Positions 34,394 through 42,253 of a stretch of 58,183 nucleotides of DNA are shown here, piece by piece. The DNA comes from Desulfobulbus rhabdoformis. GTDB lineage: Bacteria > Desulfobacterota > Desulfobulbia > Desulfobulbales > Desulfobulbaceae. The position numbers and the translations under genes are program-made. Within the stretch, counting starts at the first letter, position 1; each line of letters starts with the position of its first letter. Location of the stretch: positions 1-58,183 of the forward strand of contig NZ_JAFFQA010000032.1 in assembly GCF_016919065.1 (NCBI RefSeq), read 5' to 3'. The notes under the pieces are model-generated. The model was not told the DNA's origin, ran no database searches, and saw only the letters and a list, made by a program, of their open reading frames with translations.

Positions 34394-35004
34394 TACGCCA
34401 TCCCCTTCAGTTCTGATTCAAATACAGGGAAGTACAAAACATCCCTGCGGCTGCCTTGATGAAACAGTTCCAACAGTCTTGGACTGAGCATGGCAGCGTG
34501 GATCATGTTGTTGGCCGTTAGGAGATCGGCCTCGCGAAGCATCTTGAACAGGACCTGCCGCAATTTGCCTCGTGTCGCCGGGGTGATCTCATCCAGTTCC
34601 AAATGCCACTCGGATTTCCGGTTGAAGAAGGAATCAAAATCCTCGTGGGTCAGATCGCTTTTCAATGTGATGTAGCGCTCCCGAAGCACTTCGACGGCAA
34701 AATCAGCGATGAATCTGTACCGGCGGCAAACGGCGAGCCACAGGAGATAGGCCTGCTCTTGGTGGCTGCCCTCAACAAGGGATTCAAGTTCGCCTGGGCT
34801 CAGCGTTCTAAGCCGAGAGATGACCTCGCGGCAGACACGTTTGAGCGTATTCAGCGTTCTGGTCTGAAGTAAGTTTTCTGCGATGACTTTGTCTCGAACA
34901 GCGTTCCAGTCGCCAAGATCAAGATACAGCGCGGCCAGCTCCACCGATTCACGGTGAAAAAGACTGCCCGTTGTAAATGACATGCTGTACCTATCGTTAC
35001 TCAT
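34393..35004 (-). CDS. brxA: BrxA (DUF1819) of type 1 BREX
   Basis: 203 residues from MSNDRYSMSFTTGSLFHRESVELAALYLD, the conserved BrxA opening. The helical body includes LKRVCREVISRLRTLSPGELESLVEGS and AYLLWLAVCRRYRFIADFAVEVLRERY, resembling the NusB-like DNA-binding fold reported for BrxA. It is the first core gene of the run, six bases behind the HTH gene and overlapping brxB by one base. Confidence 0.95.
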   Translation of the reverse strand: MSNDRYSMSFTTGSLFHRESVELAALYLDLGDWNAVRDKVIAENLLQTRTLNTLKRVCREVISRLRTLSPGELESLVEGSHQEQAYLLWLAVCRRYRFIADFAVEVLRERYITLKSDLTHEDFDSFFNRKSEWHLELDEITPATRGKLRQVLFKMLREADLLTANNMIHAAMLSPRLLELFHQGSRRDVLYFPVFESELKGMA

Positions 35005-35010
35005 TCTTGG

Positions 35011-35214
35011 TCAGGATTCCTTTTTATAGTGTTCGGCAGCGCCACCGGCCTTTACCCATTCGTCGACCTCGTCTTTCTTGAACTTCCAAAGACGGCCCAT
35101 GCGATGGGCGGGCATCGCATGCTTGTCGATCCAGCGGTAAACGGTGTCACTGCTGACACCGAGGTATTTGCCTATCTCGTCTACTGATAACCAGCGGTCT
35201 TCTATCTCGGCCAT
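35011..35214 (-). CDS. excisionase-type helix-turn-helix protein, likely BREX regulator
   Basis: 67 residues, a single HTH_17/MerR-like winged helix: DRWLSVDEIGKYLGVSSDTVYRWIDKHAMPAHRMGRLWKFKKDEVDEWVKAGG. GGAG is close before the ATG. It is the leader gene of the BREX run, 94 bases behind the promoter at 35309-35337, and so probably an autoregulator or activator. Many BREX loci use the larger WYL-type BrxR here, so this one differs. Alternative: a recombination directionality factor. Confidence 0.88.
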   Translation of the reverse strand: MAEIEDRWLSVDEIGKYLGVSSDTVYRWIDKHAMPAHRMGRLWKFKKDEVDEWVKAGGAAEHYKKES

Positions 35215-35308
35215 ATCTCCAACTCCTCAAGGGCGATTGGTTTTCTTGCCACGCCAGAGGCGGTAACGGGGACGCTGGTCAGAGCTTCCCCAAGTTAAAA
35301 CGTCCTTT

Positions 35309-35337
35309 AATATATTTAGGCAGGGGCCGATTGTCAA
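35309..35337 (-). promoter_or_regulatory. sigma-70 promoter of the BREX run
   Basis: Minus strand TTGACA (35337-35332), exactly 17 bases, TATATT (35314-35309). This is close to consensus in an otherwise GC-rich region and the only strong promoter I see ahead of fourteen closely spaced genes. The leader to the HTH start is about 90 bases. Confidence 0.8.
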
Positions 35338-35371
35338 ACGTTTTCGTCCGGATAAAGCCGCAAAGGTCTGC

Positions 35372-35896
35372 TCACGGGCGTAACCACTCGCCGCTGGCGA
35401 CTCTCTCCGCGTAAGACGGGCATGGCATCAAGTAGGTCCAGGCGGGAATAGAGGTGCGCTTGCAAAGCACCGCCACCATCACCCGCTGATACATGCTGTG
35501 CCCGCCGGGCCGAAAGCCTTCCAGCCGGTCGATGGGCAGGAGGTCGCGTTGCGGGTCGGTGAAGGTCACCAGCTCCCCGTGGATCAGATCCCAGTCACCG
35601 GTCGGGCGGCCGAAACGTGGTATGTCGATCTCCTGCTGTCTGCGGGCGTCGGCCAGCGGATCGGCGGTGCCCTGGGACAGGATCAGACCCTCCGGCACTT
35701 CGAGCGCCGGGAACCCTGCGTGGAGATGGTAGAGCCTGCCCCAGACCACGGCCGGTTCGACGCTGCGAGCCTGGGCGCAGAAGCGTTGATGGTTCCAGTA
35801 GCCCCGTTTCAAGGTGCCGTAGACGAAGAGCCGGAGGGTGGTCTCCGGACTGTCTTCCGGGTTTGTGTTCAGCTTCGCGGTGTCTCCAATGTTCAT
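35372..35896 (-). CDS. gamma-glutamylcyclotransferase-like (GGCT/AIG2) protein
   Basis: 174 residues. The fold signature LRLFVYGTLKRGYWNHQRF (about 21-39) carries the substrate-loop YGTLKxG, and the probable catalytic acid is in IDRLEGFRPGG (about 122-132). A C-terminal WTYLMPCP strand fits the family. GGCT enzymes release pyroglutamate from gamma-glutamyl amines. The gene is coupled to the glutamine amidotransferase by ATGA and belongs to a cluster with a DUF5049 protein and an amidoligase, so it probably reverses or completes a gamma-glutamyl-type linkage. It marks the phage side of the boundary with the BREX island. Confidence 0.9.
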   Translation of the reverse strand: MNIGDTAKLNTNPEDSPETTLRLFVYGTLKRGYWNHQRFCAQARSVEPAVVWGRLYHLHAGFPALEVPEGLILSQGTADPLADARRQQEIDIPRFGRPTGDWDLIHGELVTFTDPQRDLLPIDRLEGFRPGGHSMYQRVMVAVLCKRTSIPAWTYLMPCPSYAERVASGEWLRP

Positions 35897-36690
35897 GCAT
35901 TCACTCCTTCGGGCAGTGTCCCTTTGCGCTCCTGGGGTATGAAGCGGAATTCGCTGTTTTCGATGGCCCGCACATCCTCGTGGCGGATGGTGAGCATGGT
36001 CATGGGCGGCACCTCCAGCTCGCGCCAGCCCTTCTCGTTGTCCACGGCAAAGTCGATGAAAGCGGCCTCCGAGGCGTAGAGCACCATCCGGTGCTGGCGG
36101 TGGACGCGCAGGCAGAGCGGCTTGTTGCCCTTGAGCACGGTGATGGTGCCCGGGTCGAGCCGCGAGGCCAGCACGGCGCTCATCTGGCCGCGACAGAGGG
36201 CGAGCGCCTTCTTCAGGCCCTCCTGGTCGATGGGGCCTTCGGGCGCGAAGCGGTCGGCCAGGCGGAAGATCAGCTCGCTATCCACCTCGGCGTAGCGCGG
36301 CAGCCCGAGGCGGCGGAACAGATAATCGGCGTTGTAGATGGTGCCATTGTGGGTGCCGATGACGATCCCGGCCCGGATGGGATGATTGTTGCGATTGTTG
36401 AACTCGTTGCCCCGGGTGCGCCAGCGGGTGTGGCCCATGAGGATGGTGGTCTCGTTGTCGACCTGCCCGAGCAGCTCCTGAAACGGCTTCTCGTAGACCA
36501 GCTCGTGCGCCTGCATCGGCCGCTTGAAGATGCGGTGGCTGCCGTCGGTCTTGAGCCAGGCCAGACCGGAGGCGTGCGGTCCGCGTTCCTCGCTGTGCAG
36601 CAGCATGCGGATGAAGAGCTCGCGCAGGTAATCCCGCTCGTTGGGCCGTCTGCGCTTGCGGCCGAAGATGATGCCTACTTGTCCGCACAT
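35893..36690 (-). CDS. class II glutamine amidotransferase-like protein
   Basis: 265 residues from MCGQVGIIFG; this start exposes Cys2 as the N-terminal nucleophile after Met removal, as in Ntn amidotransferases. Other family marks: SEERGPHASGLAWL, GHTRWRTRGN (R for the substrate carboxylate), NNHPIRAGIVIGTHNGTIYNAD and the Asp/Ser pair in EVDSELIFRL. The domain frees ammonia from glutamine or acts as a hydrolase. No synthetase domain is fused; the amidoligase three genes upstream may use its product. The start overlaps the DUF5049 gene by 16 bases. Confidence 0.9.
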   Translation of the reverse strand: MCGQVGIIFGRKRRRPNERDYLRELFIRMLLHSEERGPHASGLAWLKTDGSHRIFKRPMQAHELVYEKPFQELLGQVDNETTILMGHTRWRTRGNEFNNRNNHPIRAGIVIGTHNGTIYNADYLFRRLGLPRYAEVDSELIFRLADRFAPEGPIDQEGLKKALALCRGQMSAVLASRLDPGTITVLKGNKPLCLRVHRQHRMVLYASEAAFIDFAVDNEKGWRELEVPPMTMLTIRHEDVRAIENSEFRFIPQERKGTLPEGVNA

Positions 36691-37196
36691 GGAGCCGGGT
36701 CCTCCTTGCCGCCGAAGTCCTTGCCGAGCGGTCTCGTCCCCTCGAGGACGAAGGCCGCGTATTCGCGCCGGTGGTCCGCCAGCCACTCGGCCACCTCCGG
36801 GTAGCCCATCTCGGCGGTCAGCCGGGTCACCTCCGGGTGGTCGAGCATGTTGGTGCGCCCGGAGAGCCGCACCGTCTCAAGGGCTTCGAGGAAGCGCTCC
36901 GGCCAGGGATCGCTGGCCTTGTCGTCGGGCAGAAACTCGATCAGGCCGTGCCGGGCCAGACGGGTGAGAAACTCGGCGGCCGCAGCGGCGGCGTCCTCCG
37001 GCAATGGTTGGGTCGGCCCGCCTTCGATGCCGGAGAGCACCTCGGTCATGTAGTCCCGGGGCGCTCGGCTGGCGGTAAACGGCGTCTGGCCGCGCATCAG
37101 CTCGACCACCTCAAGGCAGTCAGCGGCCTGGATGGTTTCCCCGCTGCCGGGGATCGGTTCGCCGTCCAGCGTGGTGGAGCGGATCAGAATCTTCAT
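36675..37196 (-). CDS. DUF5049-domain protein of amidoligase cluster
   Basis: 173 residues; AAGGAGG precedes the ATG. The C-terminal part LETVRLSGRTNMLDHPEVTRLTAEMGYPEVAEWLADHRREYAAFVLEG (in pieces, about 105-152) matches the DUF5049 pattern GxTNMxD...MGxxE...DHRxEY. The N-terminal 100 residues are a separate small domain (MKILIRSTTLDGEPIPGSG, MRGQTPFTASRAPRDYM). DUF5049 proteins accompany amidoligases and cyclotransferases in phages; the function is unknown. Confidence 0.8.
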   Translation of the reverse strand: MKILIRSTTLDGEPIPGSGETIQAADCLEVVELMRGQTPFTASRAPRDYMTEVLSGIEGGPTQPLPEDAAAAAAEFLTRLARHGLIEFLPDDKASDPWPERFLEALETVRLSGRTNMLDHPEVTRLTAEMGYPEVAEWLADHRREYAAFVLEGTRPLGKDFGGKEDPAPCADK

Positions 37197-37207
37197 GGGG
37201 CACCTCC

Positions 37208-38170
37208 TTAAACAGTGAGGCCGGGAACTTGCCCGGCCTCGTTGGTGAGAGTGGTGGTTTCGGTTTCGTCCGGGAGGACGTCCTCCGGTTTGGGCCGTCC
37301 GTTCTTGAAGGCGGCGTCACCGGGCATGTTGGCCATCAGATGCTTGCGGGCGGTCTTGAACTCGTCGCCGATCAGGCCGAGGTGGAGCAGGAAGACCCGG
37401 AAGTCGTACTTGGCGCTCTGGGGATCGAAATCCCGCTTGCGGCTGGAGGCTGCCCGGCCATTGAGCGCCTTGGCGGCGACGGCGAGGCAGAATTGCAGGT
37501 AGGCCTTGATCCGTCCCGCGTGGAGAGTCGCCTCGAACCAGCGAAACTCCACCGTGCCCCGGTACCAGACGTTGTGCAGGTTGACCCCGTGATAGCGGCT
37601 GTTGTCGTAGTGCTGGGGCTGGCGGTTGTGGTAGCCGTACCAGATGCGGTTGAGCTGGTCCTTGGTGCGGGGGCGATGCTGTTCGATGCGTTGGATCAGC
37701 TCGTCGCTGACCGGCCGTGTGTAGCGGTTGAGGCGGTCGCGGCTGATGCCGAGGGCGTGGAGGATCAGCGGCTCCTGCTTGTAGATGATCTTGGCCAGGT
37801 TACCCAGGTGCCTGCCGTCGAAGGGCGCGGCGTCGATATGGATGTGGATGCCGCACTGGCTGTTGATCTTGCCACCGGCGCGGCGGATGGCCCGGACCAC
37901 CTCCTGCAGTTGCGGGATGTCGTCGTAGCCGAGCACCGGGCTGACCACCTCGGCCCGCAGATGGGCCGGGACGCTGGTCAGGGAGGCGTCCCCCACCACC
38001 TTCCAGACGCGGCCGCGCAGGTCCTCGACCTCCCAGGGGTCATAGCTGCTGGGAATGCCGACATGGCGGACCGTGCCGCCCACCACCGAGTGGATGGCCC
38101 AGGCGATCTGTTCCCGGGTGCGTTTTACGGTCTCGATCTCGATCCCGTAGTGGATCTCTTTCAGGTTCAT
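37208..38170 (-). CDS. amidoligase family protein (Amidoligase_2, glutamine-synthetase-like fold)
   Basis: 320 residues, GGAGG before the ATG. Motifs of the COOH-NH2 ligase fold: HYGIEIETVKRT (about 7-18, metal-binding Glu pair), RAEVVSPVLGYDDIPQLQEVV, CGIHIHIDA (about 106, second metal site), and TVEFRWFEATLHAGRIKAYLQF (about 210) with the conserved R and E. Such enzymes join an amine to a carboxylate using ATP. With the cyclotransferase and class II amidotransferase genes downstream it forms the set described for phages by comparative genomics, thought to make or break amide tags on peptides or proteins. Substrate unknown. Confidence 0.88.
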   Translation of the reverse strand: MNLKEIHYGIEIETVKRTREQIAWAIHSVVGGTVRHVGIPSSYDPWEVEDLRGRVWKVVGDASLTSVPAHLRAEVVSPVLGYDDIPQLQEVVRAIRRAGGKINSQCGIHIHIDAAPFDGRHLGNLAKIIYKQEPLILHALGISRDRLNRYTRPVSDELIQRIEQHRPRTKDQLNRIWYGYHNRQPQHYDNSRYHGVNLHNVWYRGTVEFRWFEATLHAGRIKAYLQFCLAVAAKALNGRAASSRKRDFDPQSAKYDFRVFLLHLGLIGDEFKTARKHLMANMPGDAAFKNGRPKPEDVLPDETETTTLTNEAGQVPGLTV

Positions 38171-38357
38171 GCGTGCCTCCGTCGTTCATGGCGCTTCTAA
38201 GTCGTTGTCTGGAAAGGCTTTTCATCCTCCGCTTACACCATGAATGAATGCTTCTTTCCGGACACAAATCAAGTAGAAGAACAGCCGAAGCCGACATTTA
38301 ACACCTTTATTTTCAATGACTTGAGAACTTGGGCGGATTGGGCGGCGCACAGGCGGC

Positions 38358-38395
38358 AGAAACCCCGGAACGGGCTGGCCGTATCCGGGGTTTCT
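38358..38395. terminator. strong hairpin between tail genes and amidoligase cluster
   Basis: AGAAACCCCGG and CCGGGGTTTCT form a perfect 11-bp stem with a 16-base loop, 25 bases beyond the stop of the gene ending at 38420. T tracts are short (TTTCT), so termination may be partial. The AT-richer sequence on its left (38200-38330) probably holds a promoter for the amidoligase genes, but no consensus pair is convincing. Confidence 0.6.
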
Positions 38396-38419
38396 GGGTT
38401 GGCGGTGGCAGTGAGCCGG

Positions 38420-38677
38420 TCAGCCGGAGGCGGTATCAGAGGTGATCAAGCTGGCGTGCAGCTCGAGGTTGCGCGACTCGTCGGCCCGCATCCGCGCCAG
38501 CAGCGCCGTGAAGGCCTCCGCTTCGGTGGCCGGGAGCTTTGACGCCCGTTCCAGCCGCGCCAGGCGCTGGTGCAGATTCTCCAGCAGGCCCAGGGCGTGG
38601 TCGCGGATCAGGCCATCGCGCTTCTCTTGCGGCGTGGGGATGAACTCGGTCAGGCCGCCTTTGCGTCGAACGATCAT
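38420..38677 (-). CDS. small phage protein, unknown
   Basis: 85 residues starting MIVRRKGGLTEFIPTPQEKRDG, with AGGAGG before the ATG at 38677. A long helix (about 25-50, DHALGLLENLHQRLARLERA) predicts coiled-coil association. Such short helical proteins often sit behind tail-fibre genes and may be chaperones or assembly aids, an inference only. It is 12 bases downstream of the large tail gene and is the last gene before the terminator hairpin. Confidence 0.75.
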   Translation of the reverse strand: MIVRRKGGLTEFIPTPQEKRDGLIRDHALGLLENLHQRLARLERASKLPATEAEAFTALLARMRADESRNLELHASLITSDTASG

Positions 38678-38689
38678 GGCCGTGCCTCC

Positions 38690-41600
38690 TTAGCTCAGGG
38701 TCGCGCCCAGCGAATGGATGCGCGGGTAGATCAGCGGCGTGCCGGTCATTTCGGCCTTGTAGCGGACCTTGTTGCCGGTGTTGTCGGTGAAGGTGCGCAC
38801 CAGGGTGTACTCGGTCCAGCTCTCGTCGATGGGCCGGGTGTCCTGGATGGTCATGGCCTCCCAGGTCAGGCCGCCGTCGTTGCTGGCGAACCATTGCAGG
38901 GTGGTGCCGCTGGGGATTTGCATCTGCACATAGGCCTTGGTCGACTCCACGCCCTGGGTCAGCTCGTTCTCGCGGGTCAGGTAGGCCCCGGTGGTCTTGT
39001 TGAGGTAGCCCACCAGGTTGACATCGCGGAAGTTGATGGCCGGGGTGTCGTTGGAAAGCGAGCTGCTCAGACGCACGCGGATCTGGACCCGGGTGGCGAG
39101 GTTGGGCAGCCGCTCCTCCTCTGCGGGAACCATGGCGTCCCAGGTCACGCCGCCGTCGGTGGAGTATTCCCAGTCGAGGCCGGTGCCCTGGGGGATGGCC
39201 GAGTATTCGTCGAGGTTGATATCGGAGAACTGCACGCCGGTGATCGGCTGGAAGCGGATCATGCCCTCGGATTGAAAGTTGTAGCCGTAGATCTTCATCG
39301 CCAGGTCGGAGCCGTTGAGCGGCGTCCAGGTCTCGGCGTTGGAGCTCTCCAGCAGCACGCCTTCCATGTAGGTCTGCCGGGTGATGATGCCCCAGCGGCC
39401 CATCTTGCCAAGAGTGGCGGTGCGCACCTTGTAATTGGTGCTGTTGGTCAGCAGCACCACAGCATAGCTGGTGTTGGCCTCGGCGTAGAACGGGTCGTCG
39501 AAGCGAATGCGGGTCTCGCCGCTCAAACTGATCTCGTTCGGGGCCAGCACCTTCTCGGCGAACACCACACCGTTGGGCAGACCGGTGGTGACGCCGCGAA
39601 TCTGCACCGTGACCGGGATGCTCGGGTCCCTGGCGGTAAACTGCAATCCGATGCTGGAGATCACCTGGTTTTGGGTGAAGCTGAAGGTCTGGGCCAGCGG
39701 ATCGCGGGGTACGAAGATGGTCTGGGTGCGCCAGACCACCTGCACCACGGGTACGCGGATGATGCGGTTCTCGATGATGCGCTCGATGCGGGTAATGACC
39801 AGCGGATCGTTGATCTGCAGGCTGGCCCGGGCCGAGTAGACGCCGTCGGCCATCTCCACGATGCGGTTGCCGTTGCGGGCGCTTTCCGGAATGGTGAAGG
39901 AGGCGCTGACCCGACCGGCCTCGTCGCTGATCAGGTTGCTGGCCATCGCTTGGCCGTCGCAGCGCAGCACGATGCCGGACTTGCTCGGGGTGAAGTTGAT
40001 ACCGGTGACGGCAATGCCGGTCTGGCCGCGCCGCCCGAGGTTGGGCGTGATCTGCAGCATGGCCGGGGGCTTGTCGAACACGGCGTAGGGGTTGATGTTG
40101 CGCTCCTCGGACCAGTCGTTCTGCTCCACCAGCACGGTCTCGTTGCCCGGCAGCAGCGCCAGGCTGCCGAAGAAGCTCGCGTTGCTGCCCGCCTGATCGA
40201 CCGAGAGCACCGTGGAGTGCGGAATGCGGTCCGGCGCGACGAAACGGGCGATCTCGTTGACCCGGGCATCCCATTCGGCGTGGTAGATGTCCGACTGGGC
40301 GGTGTTCGAGAAGTCGTCCGAGTAGATGCCTTTCTTGGTCTGGGCGTCCCGGTTCTGCAGCTCGTTGTTCATCTGGTACTGGGCATCGTTGTACTTCAGG
40401 TCCTCGACGTCCTGAATGATGTCGTGGATCTGGTCCATGGTGATGCGGGTCAGGCCGAAGTTGCGGATCTCCATGTCGGTGGAGTTGGGCGGGCAGTCGA
40501 TGCTGCACAGCCCCAGGGCGTTTTCCGGGACGATGGGCAGCTTCGGGAAATCCGCCGGAGCCCCTTCCAGCCGCTTGATCTCGGTGGTGGTGGCGTAAAC
40601 GATGTCGCGGCGGCCGAGGTAATAGTCGTAGTCCAGGCTGCAGTTGGAGCCGTTCACCGGCTGATCGCCGAGGCTGCCGCGCCCGAAATTGATCACATTG
40701 AGATTGCCCAGCTCAAGCTGCACCGGCGACATGGCGAGTCCGGCCGTGTTGGTGGCCGGAGGCGAAGCGGTGCCGATCTCCTCGACACCGTCGTCGACGT
40801 AGGAGAGCGCCTCGCTGCCCAATTCCATCAGGCGCTTGTAGTCGGTGCGTGCGCCGTTGGTTGCTGCCCGGTAGACGCGATAGCCGGTCGCGCCGCTGAC
40901 CGGCAGCCAGGAGAGCTTGTTCATCTCCCCGGCGGCGGTGGTCCGGGCAATGACCGCAGCGGCGTTGAAGGCCGTCTCGCCAGTGGCGTTGTAGGCGGTC
41001 ACCAGATAGAAGTAGTTTCCGGCCGCCGGATGGTTGGCCTGCCCGAACCAGCCGCTGTCCACGTAGTCGGTGCCCTTGACCATCTGCTTGGTGTAGGTCC
41101 AGCGCACCGTGTAGGTGGTGCCGATGGCCGGTTCATTTCCGGAGCCGAGCCAGTCGACATGGTTGCCGGACTGCTGCCAGTCCACGCCCTCCTGGAAGAT
41201 GGTCGCCCCCTGACTGACCTCGAGGATGTCCACCACGGGATTGGGATCGAGCAGGTCTTCGCCGCCGCCCACCGAGCCGCGAGTGACGTTGCGGGTGATC
41301 TCGACGATGGCTTCCACCTGGGTCGTCTCCTTGAGCGGCGTGGAGTTGACCGGATAGCGGCGCTTGTTGATATCGAAGGTCTTCTGCTCGCCGCGCACCG
41401 ACTTGGTGGCGATGGATTTGGGCACCAGGGTCGAGGTGGGCAGATCGCGCTGATGCCGGAAGCCCTGGATGTAGGCCCGTCCGGCGTTGGTGATCGCCTC
41501 CACGCTGTCGTCGTCGACGCCGCCGATGAAGGTGTCGAAGCCCCGCACCAGATAGCTTCCGGCCTGGTCGAAGGTGCGCTCGGCCAGATTCTGAATCAGG

Positions 41601-42238
41601 GAATTGAGTCCCTCGGCGGCGGCGAAGGAGAGCTGGTCCTCGGTGATCGAGGAGACGGTGATCCGGCTGCCCGGCAGGGTGCCCAGCAGATCCCGCAGGT
41701 AGAGGTTGGACTTCTCCTGCACCGTGGGCGTGACGTCGCCGCTCTCGCGGTCGAACTTGTAGATCGGGATCACCCGGCGCTCGGCCACGTTGTTGGGCAG
41801 CGTCTGGCCGCTGGTGTCCGTCGCCTTGAGAGAAAGAACCCATTTTTCCCGCTCGGCGGTGGGCTCGCCGGTGGCCGGATTGATCAGGGCCGGGTCCTGG
41901 GTGTAGCCGTAGTTGTACTTCAGCAGCTCCACATAGACGTAATCGGCTCCGCTGGTGGTGGCCGGATCATAGGTCAGGGTCGCGCCGCTCACCTGTTCCA
42001 GATGGCCGTCGATGTAGACCACGCCCGGGGCCAGGGTCAGGACGTTGGCGGCCGCGCTGACCTCGAGGCCCATGATGATAGAGCCTTCCTTGAACAGGAT
42101 GTCGGCGATCTTGCGCCGCTCCAGGTTGATGATGTCCTGCTGCTCGTTGAGTTCGGAATCCAGCAGGTCGCGATCCTGATGATAGCGGATGCGCTTGTAG
42201 TTCTTGGTCGGGTCGAATGTCTCGCGTGAGATGCTCAT
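38690..42238 (-). CDS. large phage tail protein, DUF4815 N-terminus, fibre/baseplate component
   Basis: 1182 residues; GGAGG before the ATG. The N-terminus MSISRETFDPTKNYKRIRYHQDRDLL then ELNEQQDIINLERRKIADILFKEGSIIMG is the DUF4815 type. Further on are a fibronectin-III-like stretch (NYFYLVTAYNATGETAFNAA ... GATGYRVYRA, about 390-470), a helical region (DQIHDIIQDVEDLKYNDAQYQMNNELQ), an Ig/IPT-like segment (MLQITPNLGRRGQTGIAVTG) and repeated beta-rich modules with GLDWEYSTDGGVTWDAM and TLQWFASNDGGLTWEAM (about 1000 and 1120) that look like duplicated domains. Probably a host-contact or baseplate-periphery protein. Confidence 0.85.
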   Translation of the reverse strand: MSISRETFDPTKNYKRIRYHQDRDLLDSELNEQQDIINLERRKIADILFKEGSIIMGLEVSAAANVLTLAPGVVYIDGHLEQVSGATLTYDPATTSGADYVYVELLKYNYGYTQDPALINPATGEPTAEREKWVLSLKATDTSGQTLPNNVAERRVIPIYKFDRESGDVTPTVQEKSNLYLRDLLGTLPGSRITVSSITEDQLSFAAAEGLNSLIQNLAERTFDQAGSYLVRGFDTFIGGVDDDSVEAITNAGRAYIQGFRHQRDLPTSTLVPKSIATKSVRGEQKTFDINKRRYPVNSTPLKETTQVEAIVEITRNVTRGSVGGGEDLLDPNPVVDILEVSQGATIFQEGVDWQQSGNHVDWLGSGNEPAIGTTYTVRWTYTKQMVKGTDYVDSGWFGQANHPAAGNYFYLVTAYNATGETAFNAAAVIARTTAAGEMNKLSWLPVSGATGYRVYRAATNGARTDYKRLMELGSEALSYVDDGVEEIGTASPPATNTAGLAMSPVQLELGNLNVINFGRGSLGDQPVNGSNCSLDYDYYLGRRDIVYATTTEIKRLEGAPADFPKLPIVPENALGLCSIDCPPNSTDMEIRNFGLTRITMDQIHDIIQDVEDLKYNDAQYQMNNELQNRDAQTKKGIYSDDFSNTAQSDIYHAEWDARVNEIARFVAPDRIPHSTVLSVDQAGSNASFFGSLALLPGNETVLVEQNDWSEERNINPYAVFDKPPAMLQITPNLGRRGQTGIAVTGINFTPSKSGIVLRCDGQAMASNLISDEAGRVSASFTIPESARNGNRIVEMADGVYSARASLQINDPLVITRIERIIENRIIRVPVVQVVWRTQTIFVPRDPLAQTFSFTQNQVISSIGLQFTARDPSIPVTVQIRGVTTGLPNGVVFAEKVLAPNEISLSGETRIRFDDPFYAEANTSYAVVLLTNSTNYKVRTATLGKMGRWGIITRQTYMEGVLLESSNAETWTPLNGSDLAMKIYGYNFQSEGMIRFQPITGVQFSDINLDEYSAIPQGTGLDWEYSTDGGVTWDAMVPAEEERLPNLATRVQIRVRLSSSLSNDTPAINFRDVNLVGYLNKTTGAYLTRENELTQGVESTKAYVQMQIPSGTTLQWFASNDGGLTWEAMTIQDTRPIDESWTEYTLVRTFTDNTGNKVRYKAEMTGTPLIYPRIHSLGATLS

Positions 42239-42253
42239 GTTTGAATCCTCCAG

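Noticed and set aside
7113..38250. Shared 13-mer GCATTCATTCATG near 7113 (+) and 38233 (-), considered as island att sites
   Set aside because: Many 13-mer matches are expected by chance in 58 kb. The two are in opposite orientation and do not coincide with island edges.
38240..38542. 100-residue plus-strand ORF between the tail and amidoligase genes
   Set aside because: It runs through the strong hairpin at 38358-38395 and into the opposite gene, with no Shine-Dalgarno or domain.
38570..42229. A 1219-residue plus-strand ORF, and a 690-residue minus-strand ORF (38436-40508) in another frame
   Set aside because: Both overlap the DUF4815 tail gene. They are rich in Ala, Gly, Val, His, Gln, Arg and Pro without domains or ribosome sites, as expected from GC-rich codons read in the wrong frame.
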